64,000 bases of DNA from Vibrio chagasii (GTDB lineage Bacteria; Pseudomonadota; Gammaproteobacteria; Enterobacterales; Vibrionaceae): assembly GCA_041879415.1 (NCBI GenBank), contig CP090851.1, positions 1,116,001 to 1,180,000 of the forward strand, given 5' to 3'. Under the pieces are notes generated by a model. It was given only the letters and a program-made list of their open reading frames with translations, was not told the origin of the DNA and ran no database searches. Made by a program: the position numbers and the translations under genes. Shown in pieces: positions 36,201-43,411 of the stretch (its first letter is position 1; each line of letters begins with the position of its first letter).

Positions 36201-37952
36201 GAGTCCAATGACATTACAGCACTTGCTTACGGTATGGGTGAAGCCGTGCCAATCACTTACCTAGAGGATATAGCGTACAATGGTGCTACCGATAGCGAGA
36301 TCGGAGCGGTAGTGGTTCCTGACATTACTCAGCTTCCTCCTATTATTTTGCAATCTGTTGTCGATCCTATATCCGGTCAAGTGGTTAATGATGGTAGCAA
36401 TGGCTCCATAAGCGGTTTCGGTGCAGATGGCGGCTACGTATCTGAAGTTACCTTTGGTGGTGTGACGGTTAGTTATAATGGTACCGGAGCCTCTGTTTCT
36501 GGTTTTGATTCTGGTGTGAGTACAGCGATAGATGGAAGCCAAGTTTCTATATTTATCGATAATAGTCACACATTGGTTTTGGATATGGCCACAGGCTCTT
36601 ACCAATTCTTTGCTGCAGTAGTGGACTCAGATATTTCGTTAGATTTCGATTATCAGTTGTCAGATAACGATGGGGACACTAGTAGCAGTAGCATGACTTT
36701 CAATATAAAAGCTCCGGTGATGGAAGCTAATGACGATGATGAGTCTACTACGGAACTGGTTCCGGTGTTGATTGATGTATTGGCCAATGACTACAACCCA
36801 CATGCTTTGACATCGATTTTGACTCTATCAAGCGTAACATTGCTAAATCCTGCGCTTGGCCAAGTATCAATCGTTGATGGACAAGTATTGTTCGTACCTA
36901 ATGTTAATGCTAACGCCGGTGATGTCGTTGAAATTTCATACACTGCAACGGATAAAAATGGAAATAGTGACAGTGCTACTATGTCGGTTTCGATAACAGC
37001 GCATAGCGGTAACACAATATCTGACGGACACGGCATAAATGCGGTTTATATGCCACAAGGGACTGTTTCAAGTAATCATGGCGACAATTGGCAAAGCCAG
37101 CCAGAACCTTCTATAACGGTTAATGGCGTAAAAGTTGAACGAGGGCAACAAACCCCTCAACTTGCCGATGACTCAGATTTAATAGTAACAGGTGGTGATA
37201 ATGATCATGTTGAAGGTGGCGATTTCAATGACATTATTCACTTAGGTGATAGTGGCAGTAATGCGGCATTTGATGTTCAAGACGCTGTAGAGTTTGTCGA
37301 GGCAGATGTTTCTCAAATCTATCAAGGGGATACTGAAGACGGTACGCTAGAGTCTCCTTATGTAGCACCGAGTTGGGCTGATGTCGGTCAAGGAGGTTCT
37401 GGTAATGATGTGATTTTGGGTGAAGCCGGCATCGATCTGATATCAGGTGGTTCTGGTGACGACTATTTAGATGGTGGTTCTGAAAATGATTATATTCGAG
37501 CTGGTAGTGGCAGGGATATTGTTATTGGTGGAGCAGGCGACGATCACTTGAGAGGTGAAGGTGATGACGACATTCTTATTGGTGGTATTGGCGATGATAT
37601 CTTAACAGGGGATGACGGTGACGATTTGTTCCAGTGGGTTGATCAGCCATTCCAGAATGATGTCGATACAATAACTGATTTTACTCTCGATGAAGACCAC
37701 TTAGATATTTCTCAGTTATTACCGAATGAGAATACGATGAGTGACCTGTTAGAACATATTGTTATTGAAAAGGCTTCTGGAAACGATTTGGTTATTACGA
37801 TTTCAGAATCAGCAGGTCATACAGGAGATACACAAACGATTGTCCTTGATGGTGCAGCGAACCAAGTTTCTGGCTTGAGCTCAGGAGAGGTGACGGGGCA
37901 ACAATTGAACGACCTAATGAACCAGTTGTTCAAACAGTTACCAGACCAATAA
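21255..37952 (+). CDS. Giant RTX adhesin with retention module, 39 identical cadherin-like repeats, vWA domain and type I secretion signal
   Basis: A 5,565-residue surface protein. Residues 1-90 form a LapA-type retention module (MDITTLNLGGALALGQRIVI), followed by the LapG-type di-alanine site TAAG at 93-96. Two VCBS/cadherin-like repeats (about 170-355) precede 39 tandem 103-residue repeats (358-4374), each ending VTDVNDAPE. After a divergent region (4375-4830) comes a von Willebrand A domain with the MIDAS motif DVSGS near 4846. RTX glycine/aspartate nonapeptides (about 5376-5461, GGSGDDYLDGGS type) and a VCA0849-type secretion target (DTITDFTLDEDHLDIS) end the protein. ATG 21255 is chosen because AGGGG precedes it; a TTG at 21216 is unlikely. 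Expected role: cell-surface adhesion and biofilm, exported by a TolC-dependent type I system. Confidence 0.95.
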   Translation: MDITTLNLGGALALGQRIVISIDGTIKVLEQGEPLQAGDVILESLNESNSPDVSAKRFSPEDGEVELDQDIANIFEALEEGQDPAELGEEFATAAGQNGSSLGTSGTIERDGEETIPDTEFVTEGFEALGMSRTQSLSLLDAYRSISESSTQSNSAPLFTDSNNVVVGDTVSFTTDEDTPVSGTLSASDDDNDALTFSLSQSPDNGSVLLNSDGSWTYTPNDDFNGDDSFSVVVSDGQGGTDTITVNVGVNPTNDTPIITDANGNPLGNSVSAITDEDTPVSGSLSASDTDGDSLNFSKGTDPSNGTVVVDEDGNWTYAPNENYNGSDSFTVVVTDGNGGTDTITVNVGVLPVDDAPEITVTANDFTEDAGAAVGDVAGTYVTSDEEGDAVTVTFTPGTNSNNHYELVGGQVVLTQAGVDAINAGEDLDTIALTVTQNDDSSLTGTGSDTPVVTDVNDAPEITVTANDFTEDAGAAVGDVAGTYVTSDEEGDAVTVTFTPGTNSNNHYELVGGQVVLTQAGVDAINAGEDLDTIALTVTQNDDSSLTGTGSDTPVVTDVNDAPEITVTANDFTEDAGAAVGDVAGTYVTSDEEGDAVTVTFTPGTNSNNHYELVGGQVVLTQAGVDAINAGEDLDTIALTVTQNDDSSLTGTGSDTPVVTDVNDAPEITVTANDFTEDAGAAVGDVAGTYVTSDEEGDAVTVTFTPGTNSNNHYELVGGQVVLTQAGVDAINAGEDLDTIALTVTQNDDSSLTGTGSDTPVVTDVNDAPEITVTANDFTEDAGAAVGDVAGTYVTSDEEGDAVTVTFTPGTNSNNHYELVGGQVVLTQAGVDAINAGEDLDTIALTVTQNDDSSLTGTGSDTPVVTDVNDAPEITVTANDFTEDAGAAVGDVAGTYVTSDEEGDAVTVTFTPGTNSNNHYELVGGQVVLTQAGVDAINAGEDLDTIALTVTQNDDSSLTGTGSDTPVVTDVNDAPEITVTANDFTEDAGAAVGDVAGTYVTSDEEGDAVTVTFTPGTNSNNHYELVGGQVVLTQAGVDAINAGEDLDTIALTVTQNDDSSLTGTGSDTPVVTDVNDAPEITVTANDFTEDAGAAVGDVAGTYVTSDEEGDAVTVTFTPGTNSNNHYELVGGQVVLTQAGVDAINAGEDLDTIALTVTQNDDSSLTGTGSDTPVVTDVNDAPEITVTANDFTEDAGAAVGDVAGTYVTSDEEGDAVTVTFTPGTNSNNHYELVGGQVVLTQAGVDAINAGEDLDTIALTVTQNDDSSLTGTGSDTPVVTDVNDAPEITVTANDFTEDAGAAVGDVAGTYVTSDEEGDAVTVTFTPGTNSNNHYELVGGQVVLTQAGVDAINAGEDLDTIALTVTQNDDSSLTGTGSDTPVVTDVNDAPEITVTANDFTEDAGAAVGDVAGTYVTSDEEGDAVTVTFTPGTNSNNHYELVGGQVVLTQAGVDAINAGEDLDTIALTVTQNDDSSLTGTGSDTPVVTDVNDAPEITVTANDFTEDAGAAVGDVAGTYVTSDEEGDAVTVTFTPGTNSNNHYELVGGQVVLTQAGVDAINAGEDLDTIALTVTQNDDSSLTGTGSDTPVVTDVNDAPEITVTANDFTEDAGAAVGDVAGTYVTSDEEGDAVTVTFTPGTNSNNHYELVGGQVVLTQAGVDAINAGEDLDTIALTVTQNDDSSLTGTGSDTPVVTDVNDAPEITVTANDFTEDAGAAVGDVAGTYVTSDEEGDAVTVTFTPGTNSNNHYELVGGQVVLTQAGVDAINAGEDLDTIALTVTQNDDSSLTGTGSDTPVVTDVNDAPEITVTANDFTEDAGAAVGDVAGTYVTSDEEGDAVTVTFTPGTNSNNHYELVGGQVVLTQAGVDAINAGEDLDTIALTVTQNDDSSLTGTGSDTPVVTDVNDAPEITVTANDFTEDAGAAVGDVAGTYVTSDEEGDAVTVTFTPGTNSNNHYELVGGQVVLTQAGVDAINAGEDLDTIALTVTQNDDSSLTGTGSDTPVVTDVNDAPEITVTANDFTEDAGAAVGDVAGTYVTSDEEGDAVTVTFTPGTNSNNHYELVGGQVVLTQAGVDAINAGEDLDTIALTVTQNDDSSLTGTGSDTPVVTDVNDAPEITVTANDFTEDAGAAVGDVAGTYVTSDEEGDAVTVTFTPGTNSNNHYELVGGQVVLTQAGVDAINAGEDLDTIALTVTQNDDSSLTGTGSDTPVVTDVNDAPEITVTANDFTEDAGAAVGDVAGTYVTSDEEGDAVTVTFTPGTNSNNHYELVGGQVVLTQAGVDAINAGEDLDTIALTVTQNDDSSLTGTGSDTPVVTDVNDAPEITVTANDFTEDAGAAVGDVAGTYVTSDEEGDAVTVTFTPGTNSNNHYELVGGQVVLTQAGVDAINAGEDLDTIALTVTQNDDSSLTGTGSDTPVVTDVNDAPEITVTANDFTEDAGAAVGDVAGTYVTSDEEGDAVTVTFTPGTNSNNHYELVGGQVVLTQAGVDAINAGEDLDTIALTVTQNDDSSLTGTGSDTPVVTDVNDAPEITVTANDFTEDAGAAVGDVAGTYVTSDEEGDAVTVTFTPGTNSNNHYELVGGQVVLTQAGVDAINAGEDLDTIALTVTQNDDSSLTGTGSDTPVVTDVNDAPEITVTANDFTEDAGAAVGDVAGTYVTSDEEGDAVTVTFTPGTNSNNHYELVGGQVVLTQAGVDAINAGEDLDTIALTVTQNDDSSLTGTGSDTPVVTDVNDAPEITVTANDFTEDAGAAVGDVAGTYVTSDEEGDAVTVTFTPGTNSNNHYELVGGQVVLTQAGVDAINAGEDLDTIALTVTQNDDSSLTGTGSDTPVVTDVNDAPEITVTANDFTEDAGAAVGDVAGTYVTSDEEGDAVTVTFTPGTNSNNHYELVGGQVVLTQAGVDAINAGEDLDTIALTVTQNDDSSLTGTGSDTPVVTDVNDAPEITVTANDFTEDAGAAVGDVAGTYVTSDEEGDAVTVTFTPGTNSNNHYELVGGQVVLTQAGVDAINAGEDLDTIALTVTQNDDSSLTGTGSDTPVVTDVNDAPEITVTANDFTEDAGAAVGDVAGTYVTSDEEGDAVTVTFTPGTNSNNHYELVGGQVVLTQAGVDAINAGEDLDTIALTVTQNDDSSLTGTGSDTPVVTDVNDAPEITVTANDFTEDAGAAVGDVAGTYVTSDEEGDAVTVTFTPGTNSNNHYELVGGQVVLTQAGVDAINAGEDLDTIALTVTQNDDSSLTGTGSDTPVVTDVNDAPEITVTANDFTEDAGAAVGDVAGTYVTSDEEGDAVTVTFTPGTNSNNHYELVGGQVVLTQAGVDAINAGEDLDTIALTVTQNDDSSLTGTGSDTPVVTDVNDAPEITVTANDFTEDAGAAVGDVAGTYVTSDEEGDAVTVTFTPGTNSNNHYELVGGQVVLTQAGVDAINAGEDLDTIALTVTQNDDSSLTGTGSDTPVVTDVNDAPEITVTANDFTEDAGAAVGDVAGTYVTSDEEGDAVTVTFTPGTNSNNHYELVGGQVVLTQAGVDAINAGEDLDTIALTVTQNDDSSLTGTGSDTPVVTDVNDAPEITVTANDFTEDAGAAVGDVAGTYVTSDEEGDAVTVTFTPGTNSNNHYELVGGQVVLTQAGVDAINAGEDLDTIALTVTQNDDSSLTGTGSDTPVVTDVNDAPEITVTANDFTEDAGAAVGDVAGTYVTSDEEGDAVTVTFTPGTNSNNHYELVGGQVVLTQAGVDAINAGEDLDTIALTVTQNDDSSLTGTGSDTPVVTDVNDAPEITVTANDFTEDAGAAVGDVAGTYVTSDEEGDAVTVTFTPGTNSNNHYELVGGQVVLTQAGVDAINAGEDLDTIALTVTQNDDSSLTGTGSDTPVVTDVNDAPEITVTANDFTEDAGAAVGDVAGTYVTSDEEGDAVTVTFTPGTNSNNHYELVGGQVVLTQAGVDAINAGEDLDTIALTVTQNDDSSLTGTGSDTPVVTDVNDAPEITVTANDFTEDAGAAVGDVAGTYVTSDEEGDAVTVTFTPGTNSNNHYELVGGQVVLTQAGVDAINAGEDLDTIALTVTQNDDSSLTGTGSDTPVVTDVNDAPEITVTANDFTEDAGAAVGDVAGTYVTSDEEGDAVTVTFTPGTNSNNHYELVGGQVVLTQAGVDAINAGEDLDTIALTVTQNDDSSLTGTGSDTPVVTDVNDAPEITVTANDFTEDAGAAVGDVAGTYVTSDEEGDAVTVTFTPGTNSNNHYELVGGQVVLTQAGVDAINAGEDLDTIALTVTQNDDSSLTGTGSDTPVVTDVNDAPEITVTANDFTEDAGAAVGDVAGTYVTSDEEGDAVTVTFTPGTNSNNHYELVGGQVVLTQAGVDAINAGEDLDTIALTVTQNDDSSLTGTGSDTPVVTDVNDAPEADDFTETTTNSSTTVYFAPHTSDEEDDAAGIETSVIVESEPIFGTLYEVADDGTKTEVVIGQEYGDADNFEYVVDSDIAEQLSFSAADLASDIDTSNGSTSISYFNDLISISVGTYTGNSPVGNDVVSNPGVYLNYDGSGVEDGFGVSTNKSGRSELDVTSKEFISVDFGNSGAEILSANLGFGSVYGNYFAGSTADGEINVVALDSAGNVVGTFNFNTENNSNSGNEYTLSIDSSGNATVNVSIPDGNGGFIPFTELRVFTTQDGSSNPNRNSNITFKGVDVVDAKVTETIDYKAEDSSDLESSTAQVTIETESIVKPSPEVTSVSRDVSEDVSATQSVTGNIDILYADSITLQEPSESYTSNGHGITWISSNAGQTLVGSANGSVVVTATIDDAGNYDLSLSGPVDHLDGNTPLDQMSIDIGVVASNSNGSQTGTISLSIADDTPIAQPIINDLQPSAKAGANVQLILDVSGSMAWDSVTGSSTVTNESRLSIMQDAAKQLLSEYQSLGVTQVQIVTFSGSSDAQSGASGTSWMSVKEAIDLIDNLAAGGATYYDTAIDAAMDHWGDTGKVDGNPSNITYFLSDGAPNSGGSLTDSEKSSWESFVESNDITALAYGMGEAVPITYLEDIAYNGATDSEIGAVVVPDITQLPPIILQSVVDPISGQVVNDGSNGSISGFGADGGYVSEVTFGGVTVSYNGTGASVSGFDSGVSTAIDGSQVSIFIDNSHTLVLDMATGSYQFFAAVVDSDISLDFDYQLSDNDGDTSSSSMTFNIKAPVMEANDDDESTTELVPVLIDVLANDYNPHALTSILTLSSVTLLNPALGQVSIVDGQVLFVPNVNANAGDVVEISYTATDKNGNSDSATMSVSITAHSGNTISDGHGINAVYMPQGTVSSNHGDNWQSQPEPSITVNGVKVERGQQTPQLADDSDLIVTGGDNDHVEGGDFNDIIHLGDSGSNAAFDVQDAVEFVEADVSQIYQGDTEDGTLESPYVAPSWADVGQGGSGNDVILGEAGIDLISGGSGDDYLDGGSENDYIRAGSGRDIVIGGAGDDHLRGEGDDDILIGGIGDDILTGDDGDDLFQWVDQPFQNDVDTITDFTLDEDHLDISQLLPNENTMSDLLEHIVIEKASGNDLVITISESAGHTGDTQTIVLDGAANQVSGLSSGEVTGQQLNDLMNQLFKQLPDQ
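22326..34376 (+). repeat. Tandem array of 39 x 309-bp repeats inside the adhesin gene
   Basis: The unit starts GAAATCACAGTGACAGCG and ends GTGAATGACGCGCCG. The array spans exactly 12,051 bp, 39 units with no partial or out-of-phase copy, and every unit I compared is identical at the nucleotide level, including silent positions. The 9 bases before the first unit (GACGCGCCG) equal the unit's last 9. By hand count the unit is about 59% GC, against roughly 44% around it. Each unit encodes one 103-residue Ig/cadherin-like domain with acidic Ca-binding positions (TSDEEGDA, DVNDAPE). Confidence 0.97.
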
Positions 37953-37954
37953 TA

Positions 37955-37978
37955 AAAAAGGGCCGAAAGGCCCTTTTT
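37955..37978. terminator. Bidirectional terminator between the adhesin gene and rlmI
   Basis: AAAAAGGGCC-GAAA-GGCCCTTTTT gives a 10-bp stem with a GAAA tetraloop and T tracts in both orientations, 2 bases after the adhesin stop. Confidence 0.92.
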
Positions 37979-38006
37979 ATCAATTGGTTATTTAAAGCTA
38001 GATAGC

Positions 38007-39200
38007 TTAAAGCACCTTACAAGCAAAACCTTTTAGGTAGAAACCTTCTGGGTAGGCCGTGTCTGTTAGATGGTCAGCTGCTTGCTCGAAGCGCTCGACG
38101 AACTTAACGGTTCTGCCTGCATCAATCGCTGCGTCTGCGATGATTTTTTGGAATAGGTCTGTACCCATTAAGCCAGAGCAAGAGTAGGTGAGTAGCGTGC
38201 CGCCTGGTTTTAGGATCTGCATCGCTAGCATGTTTACATCTTTATAGCCGTTTGCACCTGACGTTAGGTTGTTCTTACTTGAAACAAACTTTGGTGGGTC
38301 CATGATAACAACGTCAAATTTAGTACCTTGGTCACGGTACTCACGCAGTAGCTTGAAAACGTCGGCATTAAGGAACACGGCACGCTTCTTGGAAATATCA
38401 AACTCGTTAAGTTCAGCATTGAATTTCGCTGTATCAAGTGCGAGTTGAGATACGTCAGCGTTGATAACACGCTTGGCGTCGCCTTTAAGTGCGTAAAGGC
38501 CAAAACCGCCAGTGTATGAGAAACAGTTAAGGACATCTTTGCCTTTTACGTATTTCATAGACTCTTTACGGCTGTCGCGCTGGTCCATGTAGAAGCCTGT
38601 TTTGTGGCCTTCCATGATATTTACGCTGATCTTAACGCCATTCTCTTCAATGACGATAGATTTTGGTGGCTCTTTACCGTGAAGAACGCCAACTACCTGT
38701 TCTAAGCCTTCTTTCTTACGAACCGCCACATCAGAGCGCTCGTAAATGTTGCAGTCTGGGAAGCATTCGATTAGAGCTTCTACCAATACGCTTTTGTTGA
38801 ATTCAGCACCTGCGCTGAGAAGTTGGCAAACCAAGTAGTCTTGATACTTATCGATGGTGATACCTGGTAAGCCGTCTGATTCCGCAGCGGTCAGGCGGTA
38901 ACCCGTTAGGCCATCACGTTCAATGATGTCTTCACGTAATGATTGTGCGTCTTGAATTCGTTTTACGAAGAACGCTTTGTTGATTTCTTCTTTTTCAAAT
39001 GTCCAAACACGTGCTCGAATTTGAGAAGATGGTGAGTAAGCAGCCTTCGCTAACCACTGACCATTGTGAGCATATACGTCTACCGTTTCACCCTGTTTTG
39101 GCTCGCCCTCGACTTTATCGATACCGCGTGAAAATACCCATGGGTGTTTACGGCGTAATGATTTGTCACGGCCTTTCGCTAGATGAATAGAAGGAGTCAT
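38007..39200 (-). CDS. rlmI: 23S rRNA (cytosine-1962-C5)-methyltransferase RlmI
   Basis: A 397-residue protein matching E. coli RlmI in length and sequence. The N-terminal PUA-like RNA-binding domain starts [18 protein letters not shown]. The Rossmann methyltransferase has [12 protein letters not shown] (SAM binding), the DPPK motif IV, and the catalytic cysteine region LTYSCSG. It methylates C1962 of 23S rRNA. The C-terminal [15 protein letters not shown] is typical of the family. A short leader and the shared terminator downstream indicate a single-gene unit. Confidence 0.95.
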   Translation of the reverse strand: MTPSIHLAKGRDKSLRRKHPWVFSRGIDKVEGEPKQGETVDVYAHNGQWLAKAAYSPSSQIRARVWTFEKEEINKAFFVKRIQDAQSLREDIIERDGLTGYRLTAAESDGLPGITIDKYQDYLVCQLLSAGAEFNKSVLVEALIECFPDCNIYERSDVAVRKKEGLEQVVGVLHGKEPPKSIVIEENGVKISVNIMEGHKTGFYMDQRDSRKESMKYVKGKDVLNCFSYTGGFGLYALKGDAKRVINADVSQLALDTAKFNAELNEFDISKKRAVFLNADVFKLLREYRDQGTKFDVVIMDPPKFVSSKNNLTSGANGYKDVNMLAMQILKPGGTLLTYSCSGLMGTDLFQKIIADAAIDAGRTVKFVERFEQAADHLTDTAYPEGFYLKGFACKVL

Positions 39201-39269
39201 AATTTACTCTGTTTGTTGAATTTGAAGGAGGGGTATTGTCGGGGAAGTGCAGGTGAAAAGCAAATAAGA

Positions 39270-39291
39270 AAGGGCTGCGTGAGCAGCCCTT
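39270..39291 (-). terminator. Terminator of the chemoreceptor gene
   Basis: AAGGGCTGC/GCAGCCCTT (39270-39278, 39283-39291), a GTGA loop, and a T-rich run on the minus strand. Confidence 0.8.
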
Positions 39292-39350
39292 GTCATGATT
39301 TTAATCAGTTAGATAGCAATATTCGAAATACTGCCTTTGAAAGACCAAGA

Positions 39351-40754
39351 TTATGCCTTAAGGCCTGTCAATAACCCTTCCATCGTGTCACTTTGCTTAC
39401 GAAGCTGGTCAACATTAGAATTACTCTTGCTGATCATTTCACAGATGCTATCAGATTGGTGACGAATCTCTTCGACGCTCTGTGCAATGTTATCAGCAAC
39501 AACACCTTGCTCTTCAGCTGCCGTCGCGATTTGAGTACTGCTATCAGAAATTGATTGATTCTTTTCAGCGAGCGAACCGATCTCAACATTCACTTCAGAC
39601 ATCAATGTTTGTCCTTCATTTGCGTTGTTAACCGTCACTTCCATCAGCTTTGTCAACGACTGACTGTTACGTTGTAATGATTCAATCATGCTTTGGATCT
39701 CAACCGTTGCTTGTTGAGTTCGACCGGCAAGTGCACGAACTTCATCGGCAACAACCGCAAAACCGCGGCCTTGTTCACCCGCACGAGCAGCCTCGATAGC
39801 GGCGTTTAATGCAAGTAGGTTGGTCTGCTCTGAAATACCATTGATGGTTGTCACGACTTCATCAATTTGCGCTGCGTTTGCGTCCAGCTCTTCAACGGCT
39901 TGTGATGCAGATTGAATCTCTTGAGATAGGTTAGAGATAGATTCCAGCGTGTTTGAAACCTTAACTTGGCCACTTTGTGCAACACCACGAGCATCCATAG
40001 TTTGTGAACTCGATGCGTGAGCTAGGGTTGCTACCTCACGAATTGTCGCAGCCATTTGCTCTGTAGCGCTTGCTAAGCTGTTCAAGTGTTCTTGCTGATT
40101 GCCTGAAATATCTGAGCTTTGTTGTGTCGACTGATTTAGGTCAGAACTGATTTGCTGCATGAGCGCTACAGACTCTTGAATCGAAAGCACCATGTTTTGC
40201 TCACGTTCCGCAACTTTGTCGATAGTAATTGCGATTTCGCTAAACTCATCACGGACAGGGAAATAGTTCATACGACAAGTTAGGTCACCATTCGCGAGTG
40301 TGCTCAGTGCTTTGTTCATAGAGAACATTGCTCCGCCAATGAAAGTCATGATGTAGTAAACACCAAGTGCAATCAAAGTTAGAGTTACCGCAATGATCGA
40401 TATCTGTGTCGCTGAGAGCGCAGACCATAGGTTTTGGTCGTGGTTAGCAACCAAGCTAAATGCACCATTCATAACTGAAACAGAGCCTACGCCATAACCA
40501 AGGGAGATAGTTTCGGAGCTATTAACCAGTTGAGCAACTTGTTCCTTGGTGAGTTGACCAGCTTCGATAAGCCCCTTCATTAAGAGTAATTCTTCTTGAT
40601 AAAGGTGGGCCAGTAATGAATCCGCTGCACTATCTAAAACGAGAGTTAATATAACAAGAGCGAGAAGAGGTAATAAAAAGAGGAGATAGAACTTTTCTTG
40701 GATTTTTAGGTGAATGAGATATTTATCAATCCAACGAAATGGGATTTCTTTCAT
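39351..40754 (-). CDS. Methyl-accepting chemotaxis protein
   Basis: A 467-residue chemoreceptor. Two membrane helices (about 23-43 and 115-140) enclose a small periplasmic loop of about 70 residues, too short for a full dCache or four-helix sensor, so the ligand is unclear. A HAMP-like region ([24 protein letters not shown]) leads into the coiled-coil signalling domain with the conserved hairpin tip [32 protein letters not shown]. There is no C-terminal pentapeptide for CheR tethering. It is divergent from acyP, 88 bp away, and ends in its own terminator. Confidence 0.93.
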   Translation of the reverse strand: MKEIPFRWIDKYLIHLKIQEKFYLLFLLPLLALVILTLVLDSAADSLLAHLYQEELLLMKGLIEAGQLTKEQVAQLVNSSETISLGYGVGSVSVMNGAFSLVANHDQNLWSALSATQISIIAVTLTLIALGVYYIMTFIGGAMFSMNKALSTLANGDLTCRMNYFPVRDEFSEIAITIDKVAEREQNMVLSIQESVALMQQISSDLNQSTQQSSDISGNQQEHLNSLASATEQMAATIREVATLAHASSSQTMDARGVAQSGQVKVSNTLESISNLSQEIQSASQAVEELDANAAQIDEVVTTINGISEQTNLLALNAAIEAARAGEQGRGFAVVADEVRALAGRTQQATVEIQSMIESLQRNSQSLTKLMEVTVNNANEGQTLMSEVNVEIGSLAEKNQSISDSSTQIATAAEEQGVVADNIAQSVEEIRHQSDSICEMISKSNSNVDQLRKQSDTMEGLLTGLKA

Positions 40755-40842
40755 AATCGTTATACTCGAAGTAAGTCCACCAATAAGCGGTGAATGAATA
40801 GAGTCTCAACTATATCATTCATGCAATTTATGAGGCAACGTT

Positions 40843-41130
40843 ATGAAAAATTCACAATCTATATTTGTCGTATCAGGCGTAGTTCAGTGTGTCGGCTTTC
40901 GATATTACACCAGTCGACAAGCTCAGAAGTTAGCCATTTCAGGGTACGCTAAGAACCTAAATGATGGTCGAGTTGAAGTGTTGGCTGTTGGCGAAAGTGG
41001 CCAGGTAGACAAGCTATACCAATGGTTGCAAGTAGGTCCTGCCAGCGCATCGGTAGACAGTGTGGTTAAGCAAAGGTTGGGAGAAGATGAAAAGCGCAAT
41101 GTGCGTATCGGGGAGTTTCAAATACTGTAG
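40843..41130 (+). CDS. acyP: Acylphosphatase
   Basis: A 95-residue enzyme that hydrolyses acyl phosphates. The phosphate-binding loop GVVQCVGFRYYT contains the catalytic Arg20, and Asn38 (GYAKNLNDG) holds the nucleophilic water, as in all active family members. Size and the C-terminal strand (VRIGEFQIL) are typical. A GAGG ribosome-binding site precedes the ATG. It is convergent with tusE. Confidence 0.95.
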   Translation: MKNSQSIFVVSGVVQCVGFRYYTSRQAQKLAISGYAKNLNDGRVEVLAVGESGQVDKLYQWLQVGPASASVDSVVKQRLGEDEKRNVRIGEFQIL

Positions 41131-41148
41131 CTAACTGACTACAGTATT
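41121..41148 (+). terminator. Hairpin overlapping the acyP stop codon
   Basis: AATACTGTAG (41121-41130, containing the stop) pairs perfectly with CTACAGTATT (41139-41148). The T tract is weak, so this is a possible but not certain terminator between acyP and tusE. Confidence 0.45.
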
Positions 41149-41174
41149 TGATTGAGCTAGTCAGTAATCTGTTG

Positions 41175-41504
41175 TTACAGACACTTTGCTGGCTTAGGTA
41201 AGCCTGCAAGTTTAGTCGCTTGTTTCGCTGGGCCTTTTTTGAATAATTTGAACAGGTATTTACTGTTGCCTTTTTCAGGACCGTGGGCTTTTTCCATCGC
41301 TTTAACAAGCATGCGAACCGCAGGGGATGTGTTGAACTCTTCGTAAAAGCTCCTTACAAAATGCACGACTTCTAGGTGTGCTTCCGTAAGCTCAATGGCT
41401 TCGTCTTGTGCAAGAATTTCAATCATACCTTCTTCCCATTGTGTGTAATCCAATAGGTAGCCTTGAGCGTCGGTTTCGATTTGCTTGCCGTTATATTCAA
41501 ACAT
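41175..41504 (-). CDS. tusE: Sulfurtransferase TusE (DsrC/TusE family)
   Basis: A 109-residue protein, the same length as E. coli TusE. TusE accepts persulfide sulfur from TusBCD and passes it to MnmA for 2-thiouridine formation at tRNA position 34. The sequence shows [18 protein letters not shown] helices, [14 protein letters not shown] and the C-terminal arm [19 protein letters not shown], whose penultimate cysteine carries the sulfur. ATG at 41504 is preferred because MFEYNGK aligns with the family N-terminus; an in-frame ATG at 41522 would add six residues. Confidence 0.94.
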   Translation of the reverse strand: MFEYNGKQIETDAQGYLLDYTQWEEGMIEILAQDEAIELTEAHLEVVHFVRSFYEEFNTSPAVRMLVKAMEKAHGPEKGNSKYLFKLFKKGPAKQATKLAGLPKPAKCL

Positions 41505-41610
41505 GTTTAGTCCAGAATCCAATTAACTATTTGGATAGGGTACATGACCAAGTTTACCTTTCTCAATAGATATCGTAGTGATCTTGATAAATATTGATCC
41601 TATAGATACA

Positions 41611-41639
41611 AAAAAGCCCAAGAGATGGGCTCTTGGGCT
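41611..41639 (-). terminator. Terminator of yccA
   Basis: AGCCCAAGA/TCTTGGGCT (41615-41623, 41631-41639). The minus-strand transcript ends in a run of T (complement of AAAAA at 41611-41615 and beyond). Confidence 0.85.
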
Positions 41640-41664
41640 AGATATTCTTCAATTAGGCGAGTGA

Positions 41665-42330
41665 TTAGTCGTCGCTGCCCATGATGCCTAGGATGCTTAG
41701 TAGGCTGATGAAGATGTTGTAGATCGATACGTATAGGCTAACTGTCGCTGAGATGTAGTTAGTTTCACCGCCACGGATGATGTTTTGCGTTGTTAGCAAA
41801 ATAACACCAGTCGAGAACAGGATGAACATACCGCTCATTGCTAATGACAGAATTGGCATTTGTAGGAAGATATTTGCAACCATACCTACAAGTAGCACGA
41901 CGAAACCTGCTAGCAGCATACCGTTTAGGAAAGATAGGTCACGCTTAGTAGTAAGAGCGTAAGCCGATGCACCCATGAATGCTAATGCCGTGCCGCCTAG
42001 AGCAGTTAGGATAACATCACCCATGCCTGCGCCAACGTACATGTTTAAGATTGGACCGATGGTGTAGCCTAGGAAACCTGTAAACAGGAACGTAAAGACT
42101 AGACCCATGCTGTTGTCACGGTTCTTTTCTGTTAGGAAAAGTAGGCCGTAGAAACCAACTAGCATCATGATAAGACCAGGACGAGGAAGGTTCATCGCCA
42201 TAGATACGCCTGCTACAACAGCAGACCAAAGTAGTGTCATAGACAGTAGTGCGTAGGTATTACGCAACACTTTATTGGTTTGCAGAGCACTTTCTTGAGA
42301 TGCTGTGCGTGAAAACATAGGGCTGTTCAT
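41665..42330 (-). CDS. yccA: Bax inhibitor-1/YccA family membrane protein
   Basis: A 221-residue inner-membrane protein with seven hydrophobic helices, the BI-1/UPF0005 topology. E. coli YccA (219 residues) is a substrate and modulator of the FtsH protease; length and the N-terminal region ([17 protein letters not shown]) agree with it. The conserved C-terminal [18 protein letters not shown] segment carries the acidic tail GSDD. A GAGGAAG ribosome-binding site precedes the ATG. Single-gene unit with its own terminator. Confidence 0.92.
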   Translation of the reverse strand: MNSPMFSRTASQESALQTNKVLRNTYALLSMTLLWSAVVAGVSMAMNLPRPGLIMMLVGFYGLLFLTEKNRDNSMGLVFTFLFTGFLGYTIGPILNMYVGAGMGDVILTALGGTALAFMGASAYALTTKRDLSFLNGMLLAGFVVLLVGMVANIFLQMPILSLAMSGMFILFSTGVILLTTQNIIRGGETNYISATVSLYVSIYNIFISLLSILGIMGSDD

Positions 42331-42581
42331 AATCTTCCTCGTAAGGTGACTTCAATAGTTATTAGTACATTTATGGGGCTGAAAGTTCGAAAAATCAAGT
42401 CTTACAGTCCACTTGTATACTTAAAATAATAATCAAAATAGCTGGTTAAGTATTTCTGAAGGTGTAACAAAGTATGTCTTATGCTGATATCAAAGTGCCA
42501 CGGACACCCGATGTTTAACCTTTATACTTGCGTTACCTATTTATATCCTCCTATAAACCAACTATCAATTTGAAAAATAAA

Positions 42582-42606
42582 AAGGCGACCTCAGCCGCCT
42601 TTCTTA
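42582..42606 (-). terminator. Terminator of the aapJQMP operon
   Basis: AAGGCG/CGCCTT (42582-42587, 42596-42601). Read on the minus strand it is followed by a long T-rich stretch (complement of AAAAATAAAAA). Confidence 0.8.
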
Positions 42607-42624
42607 ATTATGCATCATAACACC

Positions 42625-43389
42625 TTAATGGTGTAAGATTTGACTTAAGAAGTTTTGCGTTCTGTCTGACTGCGGATTTTCAAAGAAGTCGACAGGGTTG
42701 TTCTCTTCTATGATTTCCCCGGCATCCATGAAGATAACTCTATCGGCAACCTCCTTAGCAAAACCCATCTCGTGCGTTACACAAAGCATGGTCATGCCTT
42801 CTTCTGCCAGCTCAACCATAACATCTAGAACTTCACGAACCATTTCTGGATCGAGCGCTGATGTTGGTTCATCAAACAGCATTACTTGTGGGTTCATACA
42901 TAGAGAACGTGCAATCGCTACACGCTGTTGCTGACCACCAGAAAGCTGACCTGGGAACTTGTCTGCTTGCTCTGGTATCTTTACACGTTCTAGGTATTTC
43001 ATCGCAATGGCTTCAGCTTCTTCTTTCGGCATCTTTTTCACCCAGATAGGGGCTAGGGTGCAGTTCTCTAGTACCGTAAGGTGTGGAAATAGATTGAAGT
43101 GCTGGAAACACATGCCAACGTCACGACGAACGGCTTCGATGTTTTTTAGATCTTCAGTCAGCTCATTGCCAGACACAAAGATGTGTCCTTTTTGGTGTTC
43201 TTCTAATCGGTTGATACAGCGAATCATCGTTGATTTGCCTGAGCCAGAAGGGCCACAGATAACGATTTTTTCGCCTTTTTTAACTTCTAAGTTGATGTTC
43301 TTAAGAACGTGGAACTCACCGTACCACTTGTTCATGTCTTTAAGTTCAATCATTAACTCTTGCGATTCTGGGTTTAGTTGTTGCGTCAT
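42625..43389 (-). CDS. aapP: General L-amino-acid ABC importer, ATP-binding subunit
   Basis: A 254-residue ATPase with Walker [11 protein letters not shown]-loop [12 protein letters not shown], signature LSGGQQQR, Walker B VMLFDEP and the H-loop in VTHEMGFA. It powers polar amino-acid uptake with the two permeases encoded just upstream on the same strand. The last gene of aapJ-aapQ-aapM-aapP, 22 bp after aapM, followed by a terminator. AAGGA precedes the ATG. Confidence 0.96.
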   Translation of the reverse strand: MTQQLNPESQELMIELKDMNKWYGEFHVLKNINLEVKKGEKIVICGPSGSGKSTMIRCINRLEEHQKGHIFVSGNELTEDLKNIEAVRRDVGMCFQHFNLFPHLTVLENCTLAPIWVKKMPKEEAEAIAMKYLERVKIPEQADKFPGQLSGGQQQRVAIARSLCMNPQVMLFDEPTSALDPEMVREVLDVMVELAEEGMTMLCVTHEMGFAKEVADRVIFMDAGEIIEENNPVDFFENPQSDRTQNFLSQILHH

Positions 43390-43411
43390 AATACGTCCTT
43401 GATCTTATTAA

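Noticed and set aside
42474..42518. 14-codon frame (MSYADIKVPRTPDV) in the gap upstream of yccA
   Set aside because: An AAGGTG lies too far upstream (about 10 bases), the frame is very short, and no supporting structure was found. Recorded only as a possibility.
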